In this document: positions 28,746 through 38,609 of the stretch, in pieces
Position numbering within the stretch: the stretch's first letter is position 1
Layout: every line of letters starts with the position of its first letter
NCBI GenBank assembly: GCA_937139475.1
Contig: CAKZQF010000015.1
Span: forward strand, 1-55,225
Length of the DNA stretch: 55,225 nt
DNA from: an uncultured Gammaproteobacteria bacterium
Lineage (GTDB): Bacteria; Pseudomonadota; Gammaproteobacteria; Enterobacterales; Psychrobiaceae
Direction of reading: 5' to 3'
Translations under genes and position numbers: made by a program
Notes under the pieces: model-generated
Told to the model about the DNA's origin: nothing
What the model saw: the letters and a program-made list of their open reading frames with translations, nothing else
The model's database searches: none

Positions 28746-29333
28746 TTAGGGGCGGTTTTTAAACAAAAATTCGACAATTGCATTAAGATAGCGGTTAAAA
28801 CCAACAAAACTGTGATCACCAAGCGGCTCAATCGTTAATCTCCCCCCACGATAACAATCCATGGCAAGCTTATAGTCAAGTGTCTCATCGCCTTGTTGTA
28901 GTAAGACCCAGAATTTATGTGGTTGAGCAACTTCGCTAAACTGTAGAGATTTGAGTTCTTCGCCGTGACGTGCCTCAACTTGATGAACAGCGCCGGTATA
29001 CGGGTTTGTATATTCACCGACTAAGCTGTCGATGAGTAAATGAGGTTCGACAGCGGGGTTAATCAACACCGCATTGGCATCATATTTGTTCGCAAGTAGC
29101 GTTGCAAAAAAGCCGCCCAGTGAACTGCCAATAAAACCGAGTTTATGCGCTGCGTATTGCTGCGTGATCAGCTCGATTTGCAGCCAGGCAGCAAGGGGGG
29201 TCAACGCCAAGTGTGGGATGACTAGCTCAATATCTGGATAATATCGAGAAAAAAAGGCTTTCGTTTGCACCGCTTTAAATGAGTCTGGCGAGCTGTTAAA
29301 ACCATGTAAGTAGATGACTACTTGCTTTTGCAT
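28746..29333 (-). CDS. yqiA: YqiA-family alpha/beta-hydrolase (esterase)
   Basis: 195 residues from the ATG at 29333, chosen because GGAG lies 6 bp upstream; the frame runs 5 codons further to 29348. Alpha/beta-hydrolase features: oxyanion region YLHGFNSSPDS, nucleophile elbow GSSLGG, and catalytic His in GDHSFVGF. E. coli YqiA hydrolyses short acyl esters and palmitoyl-CoA. It lies between cpdA and parE as in E. coli. Confidence 0.9.
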   Translation of the reverse strand: MQKQVVIYLHGFNSSPDSFKAVQTKAFFSRYYPDIELVIPHLALTPLAAWLQIELITQQYAAHKLGFIGSSLGGFFATLLANKYDANAVLINPAVEPHLLIDSLVGEYTNPYTGAVHQVEARHGEELKSLQFSEVAQPHKFWVLLQQGDETLDYKLAMDCYRGGRLTIEPLGDHSFVGFNRYLNAIVEFLFKNRP

Positions 29334-29386
29334 TGTTACTCCAAGCAACTGAAAACTTGCTTGGAGTATATCAATAGTTCATCAAC

Positions 29387-30196
29387 TTAATAGCCTGAAG
29401 GGTCAAAAACTGGTATGAATTTATCAGCATCAACACGATACACTCGTGTTTTTATGGTGCCATTAGCCAATAGTTCTAAATGGCGGAAACCAGGCTGTAA
29501 GTTATCGACACTAAACTCATCTTGCTTTGGCGTAAACTGAACACTGGTTGATGGTGCGCCAAGCACTCGGACATTATTGTGTACAATATCTACTTCTTGA
29601 TGAACATGGCCAAACATAACGCTTTTTACCTGTGGTATGCCGCCAACGACTTGCCATAATTCATCACTGTTTTTTAAACAATGCTTGTCTATCCATGCGC
29701 TTTCCATCGCAACAGGGTGATGATGCATTACCAACATTATATGATGTTTGGGATACTCAGCGGCTGCGCTTGCGATAAACTCCAATTCTTGGTTTTTTAT
29801 AGCACCGCACACCTGCCCTTCGATCTGAGAATTGAGAAGTAACAGTTGCCAGTGCTTAAATAAAATACGTTTGGTGGGGGTTATCGCCCCTTCACATAAC
29901 AGTTCATTTTGCATCGATACATCATCATGGTTACCAGTGATCCATGCCACAGGATGCTTTTGGTAGCGAAAAACTTCACAACACTTTTGATACGATGTTT
30001 CGCTATTATCCTGTGAGATATCGCCAGTTAATAACGTCAAATCAATATCATGAAATTGAGCGGCTAACGCCTTAACCGCAGCAAAGCTCTCATCACAGTT
30101 AATGCCCATTAACTGCTCATCTTTTGATAAGTGCAAATCACTAAATTGTAATAGCTGAGGATTTACCATCCCAAGCGAAAGCATGTCTTGACTCAT
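29387..30196 (-). CDS. cpdA: 3',5'-cyclic-AMP phosphodiesterase CpdA
   Basis: 269 residues. Class III calcineurin-like metallophosphoesterase motifs in order: FSDLHLS (DxH), GDIS, GNHDD, MHHHPV and GHVHQE. CpdA lowers cAMP by hydrolysis to AMP. Its ATG overlaps the stop of yqiB in an ATGA (30193-30196), pointing to coupled translation; an internal ATG at 30169 (MVNPQLLQF) is the alternative start. Confidence 0.93.
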   Translation of the reverse strand: MSQDMLSLGMVNPQLLQFSDLHLSKDEQLMGINCDESFAAVKALAAQFHDIDLTLLTGDISQDNSETSYQKCCEVFRYQKHPVAWITGNHDDVSMQNELLCEGAITPTKRILFKHWQLLLLNSQIEGQVCGAIKNQELEFIASAAAEYPKHHIMLVMHHHPVAMESAWIDKHCLKNSDELWQVVGGIPQVKSVMFGHVHQEVDIVHNNVRVLGAPSTSVQFTPKQDEFSVDNLQPGFRHLELLANGTIKTRVYRVDADKFIPVFDPSGY

Positions 30197-30654
30197 GAAT
30201 TACCCTGATTCAACGATGTTACTCGTCCGTCTTCCAAACAATGTTTAAGCCATTGACCTAAAAATCGATTAACTTGATACTTCTCGTCTGGTTGTTGCAT
30301 CAAACGATTGGGGTAATCATAACGTGATTTGAAATATCGGATCTGTCGACTAGCTAACACTTCTGCCATTTGTGCATCATGATATAAGCGTACTTTTATT
30401 TGAGGTGTGAGCTCATTAACATTTTCCGCCAAACTAACATTATTAGCGATGGTATCAATACTTAGTACCGAAGTGTATTGAGTTTGTTCGATAACATGGA
30501 GCTGATAACACGCACTATCAAGGTGATAGAAATAATATTTATCTTGGTCAAAATCAGGAATTAACCTTAGCAATAGTAAATAGTTACTAGAGCACGCCCG
30601 ATGTAGCGAAAGCATGTCGGGTTGGTATTTGGGTTTGAGAAAACGTTTATTCAC
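30193..30654 (-). CDS. yqiB: YqiB family protein (DUF1249)
   Basis: 153 residues. The N-terminus KRFLKPKYQPDMLSLHRACSSNY and the middle ARLYHDAQMAEVL-like stretch (VRLYHDAQMAEVLASRQIRY) followed by YDYPNRLMQQPDEKYQVNRFLGQWL are typical of DUF1249. The function is unknown. It overlaps cpdA by 4 bp and starts 5 bp after nudF, inside the conserved operon. Confidence 0.9.
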   Translation of the reverse strand: MNKRFLKPKYQPDMLSLHRACSSNYLLLLRLIPDFDQDKYYFYHLDSACYQLHVIEQTQYTSVLSIDTIANNVSLAENVNELTPQIKVRLYHDAQMAEVLASRQIRYFKSRYDYPNRLMQQPDEKYQVNRFLGQWLKHCLEDGRVTSLNQGNS

Positions 30655-30659
30655 TATCT

Positions 30660-31283
30660 TTATCGCTCAGCTAAAAAGTCTTCGCGAATACGCTGATGAT
30701 GCCGCGCTAGCCATTGAATTGCGATCACTGTTGGCCCATTAATTATCAGTCCATCATCAAGCGCTTTAATCGCGCTGGCCACATTAACTCGCATCACCTT
30801 AATATCTTCACCTTCATCATCGAGTCCTGCAATATCAACCCCACTGGTAGAGTCTACTCTGGCTAAATACAGGTCAATTCTTTCAGATGTACCGCCAGGA
30901 CTGGTTAAAAAACTCATGACTTTCTCCATCGACCGGGCTTCGACGCCTGATTCTTCAACCAACTCACGCCTTGCTACATCACTTGGTTCCTCACCTTCTT
31001 CTATGATGCCAGCGACAACCTCAATCAGCCATGGGCTCTCTTGGGCGCCAAAAGCTCCGACACGAATTTGTTCAATCAATACCACTTCATCGGTGATCGG
31101 ATCATAAGGGATAACCGCCACGGCATGACCACGCTCAAACATCTCCCTTTCAATAATTTGGCTTTGGCCACCGGCATACAAAGCATGACGAAAAAAATAC
31201 TTCACCATTTTAAAGTAGCCCTGCCAGATTGTTCTCTTCTCAATGACTTCTACGTCTTGATGATTGAATTGTGCTTTTTTCAC
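30660..31283 (-). CDS. nudF: ADP-ribose diphosphatase NudF
   Basis: 207 residues (E. coli 209). The Nudix box is complete: GIIEEGEEPSDVARR followed by ELVEESGV, with the RE..EE.G catalytic core. It hydrolyses ADP-ribose to AMP and ribose 5-phosphate. First gene of the operon leading to parE, with a good promoter upstream, divergent from tolC. Confidence 0.94.
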   Translation of the reverse strand: MKKAQFNHQDVEVIEKRTIWQGYFKMVKYFFRHALYAGGQSQIIEREMFERGHAVAVIPYDPITDEVVLIEQIRVGAFGAQESPWLIEVVAGIIEEGEEPSDVARRELVEESGVEARSMEKVMSFLTSPGGTSERIDLYLARVDSTSGVDIAGLDDEGEDIKVMRVNVASAIKALDDGLIINGPTVIAIQWLARHHQRIREDFLAER

Positions 31284-31316
31284 ATGAGGTCCATTAATAT
31301 TCTGCCTACAAATCCT

Positions 31317-31345
31317 ATTATCGTTACTCTACTATCTAAGCTCAA
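31317..31345 (-). promoter_or_regulatory. Sigma-70 promoter of the nudF-parE operon
   Basis: On the minus strand: -35 TTGAGC (31345-31340), 17-bp spacer, -10 GATAAT (31322-31317). The leader would be about 25-30 nt. Confidence 0.6.
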
Positions 31346-31437
31346 GCATTAGTTGAGCCTTACCATACAGCGAACTTAAATTTTATTTATCTAAATGATA
31401 TATAAGCTTTACTGGCTTGACTTATAAATAAACTGTT

Positions 31438-31458
31438 ACACTTCCTGACTGGAAGTGT
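31438..31458. promoter_or_regulatory. Perfect inverted repeat upstream of tolC (possible operator)
   Basis: ACACTTCC (31438-31445) and GGAAGTGT (31451-31458) flank a 5-bp centre, 58 bp before the tolC start codon. The symmetry and size suit a dimeric regulator, though a leader hairpin is also possible. The regulator is not identified. Confidence 0.4.
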
Positions 31459-31515
31459 TGTAGTAAAACACTTAGATTATGCACAGATTATAAAATAACC
31501 CCGTTAGGAACGACA

Positions 31516-32859
31516 ATGAGCGCTAAACTAAATAAGCTAATGCTTGCAATTGGCCTAGGTCTTTTTTCAGTAGCGGCTAACGCCGATGGACTGCACCAAA
31601 TTTATCAACAAGCCTTAACTGGTGACCCACAAATAAAACAAGCCAAAGCAAATCGTGATGCACAGTTTGAAGCAATTTCTGAATCACGAGCGTCACTATT
31701 ACCACAAATCACAGGCAGTGTATCGCTAGGTAACAGTGCTTCTAACCGCCCACATGATGGTGAAGGTTTTGAGCTTGGTGACCATTGGGGCGGCTCTGCT
31801 GGGCTGAGTTTAACTCAAATTATTTATTCACAAGGCTCATGGCTAAGCCTTAGCCTTAGTGAAAAAGCGGCGTCCCGTAGCGATGCACAATTGGCTGCAG
31901 CGCAACAAGGATTAATCCTACGTGTCGCTAATGCATATTTTGACGTGTTAAAAGCAACTGACAACTTGTCGTTTGTTCAAGCAGAGAAACGTGCAATTGA
32001 ACGTCAATTAGAACAAACAAAACAACGTCATGAAGTTGGCTTAACTGCATTTACAGATGTACATGAAGCACAAGCGCAATTTGACAGTTCAACAGCTAAC
32101 GAAATACTTGCGCAAAATACTTTAGATAACTCACTTGATGCGTTAACTGAAATCACAGGCTTGAAACACTCTGCACTGGATATTTTAAATACCGCGACGT
32201 TTAGCCCAGCTTTACCGGCTCCGGCATTAGCGTCAGAGTGGATTAAATTAGCCGAAGAAAACAATTTGTCAATTCTAGATCAGCGCCTAGCTGTAGATAT
32301 TGCCAAAGAACGTATTAACCTATCTAAATCAGGCCATATGCCAACCTTAGGTGCGTCTGCTGGTTTAACCCATAACTATAACCAAGACCCGATAAATTCA
32401 ACAGCTCAGGGCCATGGTCATAGTCAAAGTGCTTCGGTTGGTTTGAAACTAAACGTGCCAATTTACAGTGGTGGTAAAACAACATCACAGGTAAACCAGG
32501 CACGCTTTGGATACGTTGCAAGCGCACAAGCACTAGAGCAAGAACATCGTTCAATGGTACGCAATATTCGTAATAACTTTAATAACGTTCGTGCATCAAT
32601 TGCATCAATTAAAGCATACGCACAGGCAGCTAAATCAGCCGATAGCGCGCTAAAGTCAACTGAAGCGGGTTTTGAAGTTGGTACGCGTACTATCGTTGAC
32701 GTACTAAACAGTACTCGTCAAGTTTATAGCGCTAGAAAGCAGCTAGCTAATGCTCGCTATGGTTACATTCTTTCAGTGCTAAGCCTTAAGCAAAATGCAG
32801 GCACCCTGAAAGAGCAAGATTTAATGCTTATCAGTAAAGGCTTAACAACCGCCAAGTAA
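31516..32859 (+). CDS. tolC: TolC-family outer-membrane efflux/secretion channel
   Basis: 447 residues. Signal peptide MSAKLNKLMLAIGLGLFSVAANA cleaved before DGLHQIYQQ. The mature protein starts with the TolC signature (LHQIYQQALTGDPQI) and carries two OEP repeats of long coiled-coil helices separated by beta strands (GLSLTQIIYSQGSW; SVGLKLNVPIYSGGKT). It forms the trimeric outer-membrane duct for RND, MFS and type I secretion systems. Divergent from nudF as in E. coli; strong terminator after the stop. Ribosome site AGGAACG upstream. Confidence 0.95.
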   Translation: MSAKLNKLMLAIGLGLFSVAANADGLHQIYQQALTGDPQIKQAKANRDAQFEAISESRASLLPQITGSVSLGNSASNRPHDGEGFELGDHWGGSAGLSLTQIIYSQGSWLSLSLSEKAASRSDAQLAAAQQGLILRVANAYFDVLKATDNLSFVQAEKRAIERQLEQTKQRHEVGLTAFTDVHEAQAQFDSSTANEILAQNTLDNSLDALTEITGLKHSALDILNTATFSPALPAPALASEWIKLAEENNLSILDQRLAVDIAKERINLSKSGHMPTLGASAGLTHNYNQDPINSTAQGHGHSQSASVGLKLNVPIYSGGKTTSQVNQARFGYVASAQALEQEHRSMVRNIRNNFNNVRASIASIKAYAQAAKSADSALKSTEAGFEVGTRTIVDVLNSTRQVYSARKQLANARYGYILSVLSLKQNAGTLKEQDLMLISKGLTTAK

Positions 32860-32883
32860 TACTGGAGTTTGCTTTTGAATAAT

Positions 32884-32921
32884 AAAATGGCTGTTTATTA
32901 ACTTAAACAGCCATTTTTTTT
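32884..32921 (+). terminator. Intrinsic terminator after tolC
   Basis: A 14-bp perfect stem, AAAATGGCTGTTTA (32884-32897) with TAAACAGCCATTTT (32904-32917), followed by more T. Confidence 0.92.
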
Positions 32922-33031
32922 ATTTGCTAGCAATCCAAAATTAGATTGCAACAAATTTTGTTTCTATCAGGCCAATCAGCGGTGCGCATACGCTCGGTCC
33001 AACAATGTCATTAAGGAGAGCAAAGAGTCAT

Positions 33032-33928
33032 ATGAATAAACTATTAGCCATCATAATAATGCTAGCAACGCCAGGATTAGCTTATGCAAGTCAGTGTTCG
33101 AAGCATTTCACACTTGATCAACTAGAAGCTCTAAAAAAGGCGAAATTCGAGATAAAGCTTGCCGACAAACGAAACAAAATAGCACCGAAGCTGCTTGCCT
33201 GCCTAGGACATAAGGACCCAAAAATTAGAGATGGCGTTGTCTATGAAGCGAGCAGTTACTGGCTGCGCAATCAATTGTTAGCACCAGAGACCATCAAGAC
33301 CATGTTCAATGATTTGGTTAATGCTATGGAGCAGCCTAATCAAGACGATGACAACTTTACCCAGCCGTTTGCCGCATTGGTGTTTTCAGAAGTAGTTCGT
33401 GCAGACCGTGTTGCGCCATACCTTAGCGACGGTGAACGCCAGAAGGCGGTTGGTGTTGCCACAAGGTATATGCAAAATATCACGGATTACAGAGGGTTTG
33501 ATGAAACGGATGGCTGGCGACACGCCGTCGCGCATACAGCTGACGTATTCTTACAATTATCCCTGAATAAAAATATATCAAAAGCTCAACTAAACCAGAT
33601 GTTAAGCGCAATTGAAGGACAAGTGTCGCCGAGTAATCAACATGCCTATCTATTTGGCGAGCCCAAGCGCCTAGCAATGGCATTTATCTATATTGTCCTG
33701 CGTGGCGAGCATACCGCAGCAGAAATTACCCAGTTTGTTGATAAGCTGACCAACCCAGCACCGTTTTCTAATTGGGGCAGCGTTTACAACAGCAAACAAG
33801 GCCTGGCTAAACTCCACAACACACGGCACTTTATCTACAGCATTTTTGCTATTACTGGACAAAGCAAGAATCCAAAGTTAAAAGCGATTCAACCGACACT
33901 GGCAAAAGCGATCAAACAATTAGGCTAG
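33032..33928 (+). CDS. Exported DUF2785-family protein
   Basis: 298 residues from the ATG at 33032 (MNKLLAI...), which gives a standard signal peptide ending LAYA before SQC; the frame runs 9 codons further to 33005. The mature part is all-helical, with ARM/HEAT-like pairs, and matches the general DUF2785 pattern (KIRDGVVYEASSYWL, FDETDGWRHAVAHTADVFLQL). Located in the periplasm by inference. No function is known for the family. It is monocistronic. Confidence 0.7.
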   Translation: MNKLLAIIIMLATPGLAYASQCSKHFTLDQLEALKKAKFEIKLADKRNKIAPKLLACLGHKDPKIRDGVVYEASSYWLRNQLLAPETIKTMFNDLVNAMEQPNQDDDNFTQPFAALVFSEVVRADRVAPYLSDGERQKAVGVATRYMQNITDYRGFDETDGWRHAVAHTADVFLQLSLNKNISKAQLNQMLSAIEGQVSPSNQHAYLFGEPKRLAMAFIYIVLRGEHTAAEITQFVDKLTNPAPFSNWGSVYNSKQGLAKLHNTRHFIYSIFAITGQSKNPKLKAIQPTLAKAIKQLG

Positions 33929-34035
33929 TGCTACAAGCACAACGTTTTAAAGCGGTGCCACGCATGCGCTTTACGTGTTTAAGTTAATCAGCTTGGCACC
34001 GGACCTAAATAATTGTGGGCTGGTGCCTGCTAGGT

Positions 34036-35499
34036 TCAGCCAGAGTATTTTTGCAACACACTAGATAATTGAGAGGCTGTTGTTGCGGTGTGGGAGTTTC
34101 CTTCCAATGTATTTTTCACTTGTTCTAAACTGTGTTTCGAAATATCTCGGATTGCATGGATGTTTTCATTGATAGACTCTGCAGCTTGGCTCTGCTCTTG
34201 AATTGCAGATGAGATTTGAGCATTCATCCCCGAAATGTTTTTGACATTCTCTACTATCTTTTCAATATCGTTAACGGCTTCATTTACCTGTTCAACACCT
34301 TGCTCGGCTTTGCTAACACCCTGTCCCATAAACACCGCAACCTTCGCGGCGCCAGATTGTAGCTCTTCAATCATTGCATCTATTTCGACTGTCGCCTTTT
34401 GAGTGCGCTGTGCAAGCTGCCTAACTTCATCAGCGACCACAGCAAAGCCTCGGCCCTGCTCACCTGCTCTAGCAGCTTCTATTGCAGCGTTTAACGCAAG
34501 TAAATTAGTTTGTTCAGATATGCCATTAATCACCGAAACTACCGAACCAATTTTTTCAGAGTTAACTTCTAAGTGCTGCACAGCTTCGGATGCATTGTTA
34601 ACAGTATCAGATAGGTCAACAATAGACTTAATCGTGTTGCCAACATTTTCTCTCGCGTTATTTGCTTGCTCGTTAGAATCATTGACCAAATGCTCTGCTT
34701 CATTAGTATGCTCAACAACATTATGAATAGTACTTGTCATTTCATTCATTGCTGTGGCAACTAAATCAAGTTGGTGATTTTGCTCGTCAACTGCATTCAA
34801 GGTTTGTTTTGATTGGTTGCCAATATCACGCGTCGTAACCTTTAATGACTTGGTCGAGTCAGTCACCAGATCGATTAATTCATTCAAGTTAGCCACCGTA
34901 CTGTCGATGGCGCCACCTAACTGGCCAAATTCATCGTCGCCGGAAAAGCCAACGCGGCGACTTAATTTACCGTTAGCGACGACCTTCATCACATCAATAA
35001 TATAATCGATTAACGGTAGGATATTGGCGCTAACACTACTGGCTAAAACAAATATGATGATAATGGAAACCAGTGCGTTGATAAGGGTATTGCGAAACAG
35101 GCTATTTTGAGCTGAGGGTGTATTGTTAGCTTGCGACAGGTGGGTCACAACCGAGAGGTCAAATTGGGCAGAATACTGAGTTAACTCCCCCGCACGCGCC
35201 TGATGCTTTCCTTGGCTTAATTTAACGCTAACAGACTCATGCGCCGCCGCTTTAATTAAAGACTCAAGCTCGGCAAAAGATAGTTTACCGTGTAAAGCGC
35301 CCTGCTCCATTATCTGATAGCTAGTGGCTAATTGCTGCTCGAGATTATTTGCATCTGCTTGCTCGGTAAAGTCCCATACAATAAAGAGCTGAATGCTTAG
35401 TGCGATAAAAGCCCCATAAAAAGCCAATAGCATTTTTTGCTTTAGCGCTACATTCATCAGCAGTCGATCGCTAAAACCAATCTTAACTTTTTCGTCCAT
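34036..35499 (-). CDS. Methyl-accepting chemotaxis protein
   Basis: 487 residues. Membrane segments at ~19-40 and ~140-162 enclose a short periplasmic domain of about 100 residues; a HAMP domain follows (~163-215, with [18 protein letters not shown]). The C-terminal signalling hairpin carries the invariant tip [20 protein letters not shown] and [16 protein letters not shown]. It senses a stimulus at the inner membrane and controls CheA. No CheB/CheR-binding pentapeptide is present at the C-terminus (ends LQKYSG). The ligand is unknown. Confidence 0.93.
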   Translation of the reverse strand: MDEKVKIGFSDRLLMNVALKQKMLLAFYGAFIALSIQLFIVWDFTEQADANNLEQQLATSYQIMEQGALHGKLSFAELESLIKAAAHESVSVKLSQGKHQARAGELTQYSAQFDLSVVTHLSQANNTPSAQNSLFRNTLINALVSIIIIFVLASSVSANILPLIDYIIDVMKVVANGKLSRRVGFSGDDEFGQLGGAIDSTVANLNELIDLVTDSTKSLKVTTRDIGNQSKQTLNAVDEQNHQLDLVATAMNEMTSTIHNVVEHTNEAEHLVNDSNEQANNARENVGNTIKSIVDLSDTVNNASEAVQHLEVNSEKIGSVVSVINGISEQTNLLALNAAIEAARAGEQGRGFAVVADEVRQLAQRTQKATVEIDAMIEELQSGAAKVAVFMGQGVSKAEQGVEQVNEAVNDIEKIVENVKNISGMNAQISSAIQEQSQAAESINENIHAIRDISKHSLEQVKNTLEGNSHTATTASQLSSVLQKYSG

Positions 35500-35632
35500 T
35501 TAAACCTCGTCAGAACAACAAGCTGACACAAATGACAACTTTAAACCAACAAAAAATTAACATACAACGTAGTAATGCGCAATCCTATCAGCTAAGAACG
35601 TACCAATTGAAAACCCTTTGAACAGATGCATA

Positions 35633-35944
35633 ATACCAATCTGACTAAGTTTGTTCCCACTCAGAGTAACTCAGGGCATTCAGTTTGAGGCGCGATGATT
35701 TAGCAATGGTTATTCCCGGCAACTGCTCCTGCGTTGCCCTTATGTCCTACATCCATGTAGGAACCTTTCAAATTATCGCAACGAAAAAATGATTGTCCTG
35801 AGTTTCTCCCATAGGGCGGGTTTGAAATCGCTTTATACTGCGTTAGATGAACTTGAAATAGAATAACTAATCCGTCATTCATCTGCCTTGCCTAAAGCCA
35901 TTTCAATTCCCACTGAGTGGGAAGCTACTTAATCGGATTGGTAT
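35633..35944. mobile_element. MITE of about 312 bp with imperfect terminal inverted repeats
   Basis: The left end ATACCAATCTGACTAAG (35633 on) and the reverse complement of the right end ATACCAATCCGATTAAG (ending 35944) match, and both continue into TTCCCACTCAG. No transposase is encoded. A 60-codon frame inside (35700-35882, minus) is an accidental frame. The element is of the kind scattered between genes of Colwellia, Shewanella and Pseudoalteromonas; that recognition is from memory. Confidence 0.75.
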
Positions 35945-35978
35945 AAACTCAAGGCTTATAAAGAATGGCTTCGCCCAT

Positions 35979-36011
35979 AAAAAATGGCTAACCATTGCTA
36001 TGGTTAGCCAT
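35979..36011 (-). terminator. Intrinsic terminator after hldE
   Basis: An 11-bp perfect stem, ATGGCTAACCA (35984-35994) with TGGTTAGCCAT (36001-36011), 6-nt loop; on the minus strand it is followed by a T run (AAAAA at 35979-35983). Confidence 0.88.
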
Positions 36012-36066
36012 CATCAATAATGCGGCCTTTTGAAAAGCTATTATTGTTGTTTATATTTTGGCGTTG

Positions 36067-37494
36067 TTAATTGCGGCGAATCGCATCAATAATTTTAGTC
36101 GTTGAACAACCGTCTTCAAAGTTTAATACTTTGACTTCACCGCCATTGGCCAGTACCTCTTTACCACCAGCAATTTGCTCAACGGTATAATCACCACCTT
36201 TAACTAATTTATCCGGCAAAATTTCACTGATCAAGCGTTGTGGCGTATCTTCACTAAAGCTTACCACCCAATCCACGGCGCCAAGCCCGGCAAGTACAGC
36301 CATCCTACGATCGGTAGGATTAACGGGGCGCCCTTCCCCTTTTAAGCGCTTAACCGATGCGTCATCGTTAACAGCCACAATCAGGCGATCGCCAAGTTGG
36401 CCAGCATGACCAAGATAGGAAACATGACCTGCATGTAATATGTCAAAACATCCATTAGTTAAGACAACATTTTCGCCTCGTGCTTGCGCAGCCTTAACGG
36501 CAATTTTTAACTGTTCCTCGGAAATAACGCCAAAGCCAACCTCTGGATGCGTTTTTGCCAACTCACTAGCAAGCTCCACAGTACTAACTGTTGAAGTGCC
36601 AAGTTTTCCAACAACGACCCCCGCACCAATATTAGCCAAGGCACAGGCTTGTTCTAGATCGGCGCCAGCCGCAAAGCTTGCAGCGAGCACTGAAATCACC
36701 GTATCACCGGCACCTGTTACATCATAGACTTCGCGAGCCATTGCAGGAAAATGTAACTCTTGCATGTCTCTGCGTAGTAAAGTCATACCATGCTCACTGC
36801 GTGTTACAAGCAGCGCGGTGAGATCTAGCTCAGTCATCAGTTTTTGACCCTTGGCGACAATCTCTTCTTCGTTGGCACAATGGCCAACTACGGCTTCAAA
36901 TTCGCTCATGTTTGGCGTAAGCAGCGTTGCACCACGATATTGACTAAAGTCACTACCTTTAGGGTCTATAAATACCTTGGTGTCATTAGCACGGCAAAGC
37001 GCTATCATGGCTTCAACGTCTTTAAGCGCGCCTTTAGCATAGTCAGATAGAATGACAACATCGGCTTCTTTCAAGCCCGCTTCAAGTTTATTTAACAGCG
37101 GCGCCGTATCGGTGTTTATTGCGTTTTCTTCAAAGTCCAAACGTATTAGCTGTTGATTACGGCTAATAACACGTAATTTAGTGATCGTTGGCAACAGTGA
37201 TTGCTGATAAAAGTCGGGCTTAACACTTAACGCGGTCATCTGCTCATGGAGAATTCTTCCCGCTTCATCTTCACCAGTAATCCCGACGATTCGACAACGA
37301 CTACCTAAGGCAGCGATATTGAGTGCAACATTAGCCGCGCCGCCGGGTCGATCTTCGATTTGTTCAACTTTTACCACTGGCACTGGCGCTTCAGGCGAAA
37401 TTCGGCCAGTTGGTCCGTGCCAATAGCGATCAAGCATTAAATCGCCTAAAACTAATACATTGGCCTGTTCAAATTGTGGTAAAGCAATGGTCAT
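36067..37494 (-). CDS. hldE: Bifunctional heptose-7-phosphate kinase / heptose-1-phosphate adenylyltransferase
   Basis: 475 residues (E. coli HldE 477). Residues ~1-320 form a ribokinase-type kinase ([45 protein letters not shown] with the catalytic Asp). Residues ~340-475 form a nucleotidyltransferase with [16 protein letters not shown] (HxGH) and [13 protein letters not shown]. It makes ADP-D-glycero-beta-D-manno-heptose precursor for the LPS inner core. Divergent from lpxL, another LPS gene. Confidence 0.96.
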   Translation of the reverse strand: MTIALPQFEQANVLVLGDLMLDRYWHGPTGRISPEAPVPVVKVEQIEDRPGGAANVALNIAALGSRCRIVGITGEDEAGRILHEQMTALSVKPDFYQQSLLPTITKLRVISRNQQLIRLDFEENAINTDTAPLLNKLEAGLKEADVVILSDYAKGALKDVEAMIALCRANDTKVFIDPKGSDFSQYRGATLLTPNMSEFEAVVGHCANEEEIVAKGQKLMTELDLTALLVTRSEHGMTLLRRDMQELHFPAMAREVYDVTGAGDTVISVLAASFAAGADLEQACALANIGAGVVVGKLGTSTVSTVELASELAKTHPEVGFGVISEEQLKIAVKAAQARGENVVLTNGCFDILHAGHVSYLGHAGQLGDRLIVAVNDDASVKRLKGEGRPVNPTDRRMAVLAGLGAVDWVVSFSEDTPQRLISEILPDKLVKGGDYTVEQIAGGKEVLANGGEVKVLNFEDGCSTTKIIDAIRRN

Positions 37495-37573
37495 GGTAGT
37501 TATCCTTTATAGCAATGGCGCAAATTGTAGCATGTTATTGCGCTACTAGGTCAATGGTCACCGCTCAAAGCGT

Positions 37574-37602
37574 TTGGGAATAGAATTTATTTACGCTACA
37601 AT
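37574..37602 (+). promoter_or_regulatory. Promoter of lpxL
   Basis: TTGGGA (37574-37579), 17-bp spacer, TACAAT (37597-37602), about 28 bp before the predicted transcript reaches the start codon. Confidence 0.5.
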
Positions 37603-37636
37603 ATTGCGATAATTATGAAAGATTTAGGATTTTATT

Positions 37637-38560
37637 TTGCAAAAGCCTCCGTTTAAACTGCGTTACTTACACCCGCGCTATTGGCTATTATGGTTTGGGG
37701 TTAGCTTATTGTGGCTAATCGTCACACTACTTCCTTATCGCGTATTGATAAAGCTTGGTGGTGGGCTTGGCACACTGTTGATGAAATTACTCAAAAAGCG
37801 TGAGAAAACAGCGGTGAGAAATCTCGAGCTATGTTTTCCTGATATGCCACAAAGCGAACGTGACGATATCCTAAAGGGTCACGCAAAATCGGTGGGCATT
37901 GCGTTGTTTGAAACGGGCATGGCATGGTGGTGGCCCCAATGGCGCATCAACAAACTCGTTACCTTTTCTGGGCTGGAACATATCGAAGCGGCACAAAAGC
38001 AAAACAAAGGCGTATTGTTATTTGCATTACACACTTTTTGCCTTGAAATTGGTGGACGCTTATTCTCCAGCAAAGCTAAGCTGACAGCAGTTTATCGCCC
38101 ACATAACAATGAAGTAATGGAATACCTTCAAGTCTGTGGACGCCAACGCTCAGCTAAACTAATCACCAAAAGAAATATTCGGGCCATGATCAGTGCACTG
38201 GGTAATGGTGAGTCCGTTTGGTACACCTCAGACCAAGATTTTGGCCGCAGTAAAGCCGTATTTGTCCCATTTTTCGCCGTACCACAAGCTGCAACCGTGG
38301 TAGGAGCAAGCATTTTAACCCAAAATACCGATTCAGTGGTTTTGCCTTACGTCATCGTCAGAAAAGATGACGGCAGTGGCTACCATATTGAACTGAAGCC
38401 ACCACTTGAAAACTTCCCTTCTAATGATGATACGCAAGATGCGATTTATTCAAACAAAATTGTGGAGCAAGGGATAATGCAAGCCCCAGAGCAATATATG
38501 TGGTTACACCGCCGCTTTAAGACTCGCCCCAACAAAGATGATCCATCACTGTACAAATAA
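37637..38560 (+). CDS. lpxL: Lipid A late acyltransferase (LpxL/LpxP type)
   Basis: 307 residues with one N-terminal membrane segment (~15-35, WLLWFGVSLLWLIVTLLPY). The acyltransferase motif HTFCLE (H-x4-E) is at residue ~137, and WYTSDQDFG and PEQYMWLHRRFKTRP near the C-terminus match the lauroyl/palmitoleoyl transferases. It adds a secondary acyl chain to Kdo2-lipid IVA at the inner membrane. The start is TTG 37637 with AGGAT upstream. LpxL versus LpxP cannot be told from sequence alone. Confidence 0.92.
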   Translation: MQKPPFKLRYLHPRYWLLWFGVSLLWLIVTLLPYRVLIKLGGGLGTLLMKLLKKREKTAVRNLELCFPDMPQSERDDILKGHAKSVGIALFETGMAWWWPQWRINKLVTFSGLEHIEAAQKQNKGVLLFALHTFCLEIGGRLFSSKAKLTAVYRPHNNEVMEYLQVCGRQRSAKLITKRNIRAMISALGNGESVWYTSDQDFGRSKAVFVPFFAVPQAATVVGASILTQNTDSVVLPYVIVRKDDGSGYHIELKPPLENFPSNDDTQDAIYSNKIVEQGIMQAPEQYMWLHRRFKTRPNKDDPSLYK

Positions 38561-38571
38561 TAAAAAAGGGA

Positions 38572-38600
38572 GCTAAAGGCTCCCTTTTTTAATGTGAGAT
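38572..38600. terminator. Bidirectional terminator between lpxL and the NfeD gene
   Basis: AAAAAAGGGAGC (38572-38583) pairs with GCTCCCTTTTTT (38589-38600), loop of 5, with A and T runs giving function on both strands. Confidence 0.92.
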
Positions 38601-38609
38601 AAAGCACTA

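Noticed and set aside
33953..34001. CGGTGCCA...TGGCACCG inverted repeat between DUF2785 gene and chemoreceptor gene
   Set aside because: 33-nt loop and no T run; too weak to call a terminator.
35700..35882. 60-codon minus-strand frame
   Set aside because: Lies wholly inside the MITE and has no ribosome site; an accidental frame of the repeat.
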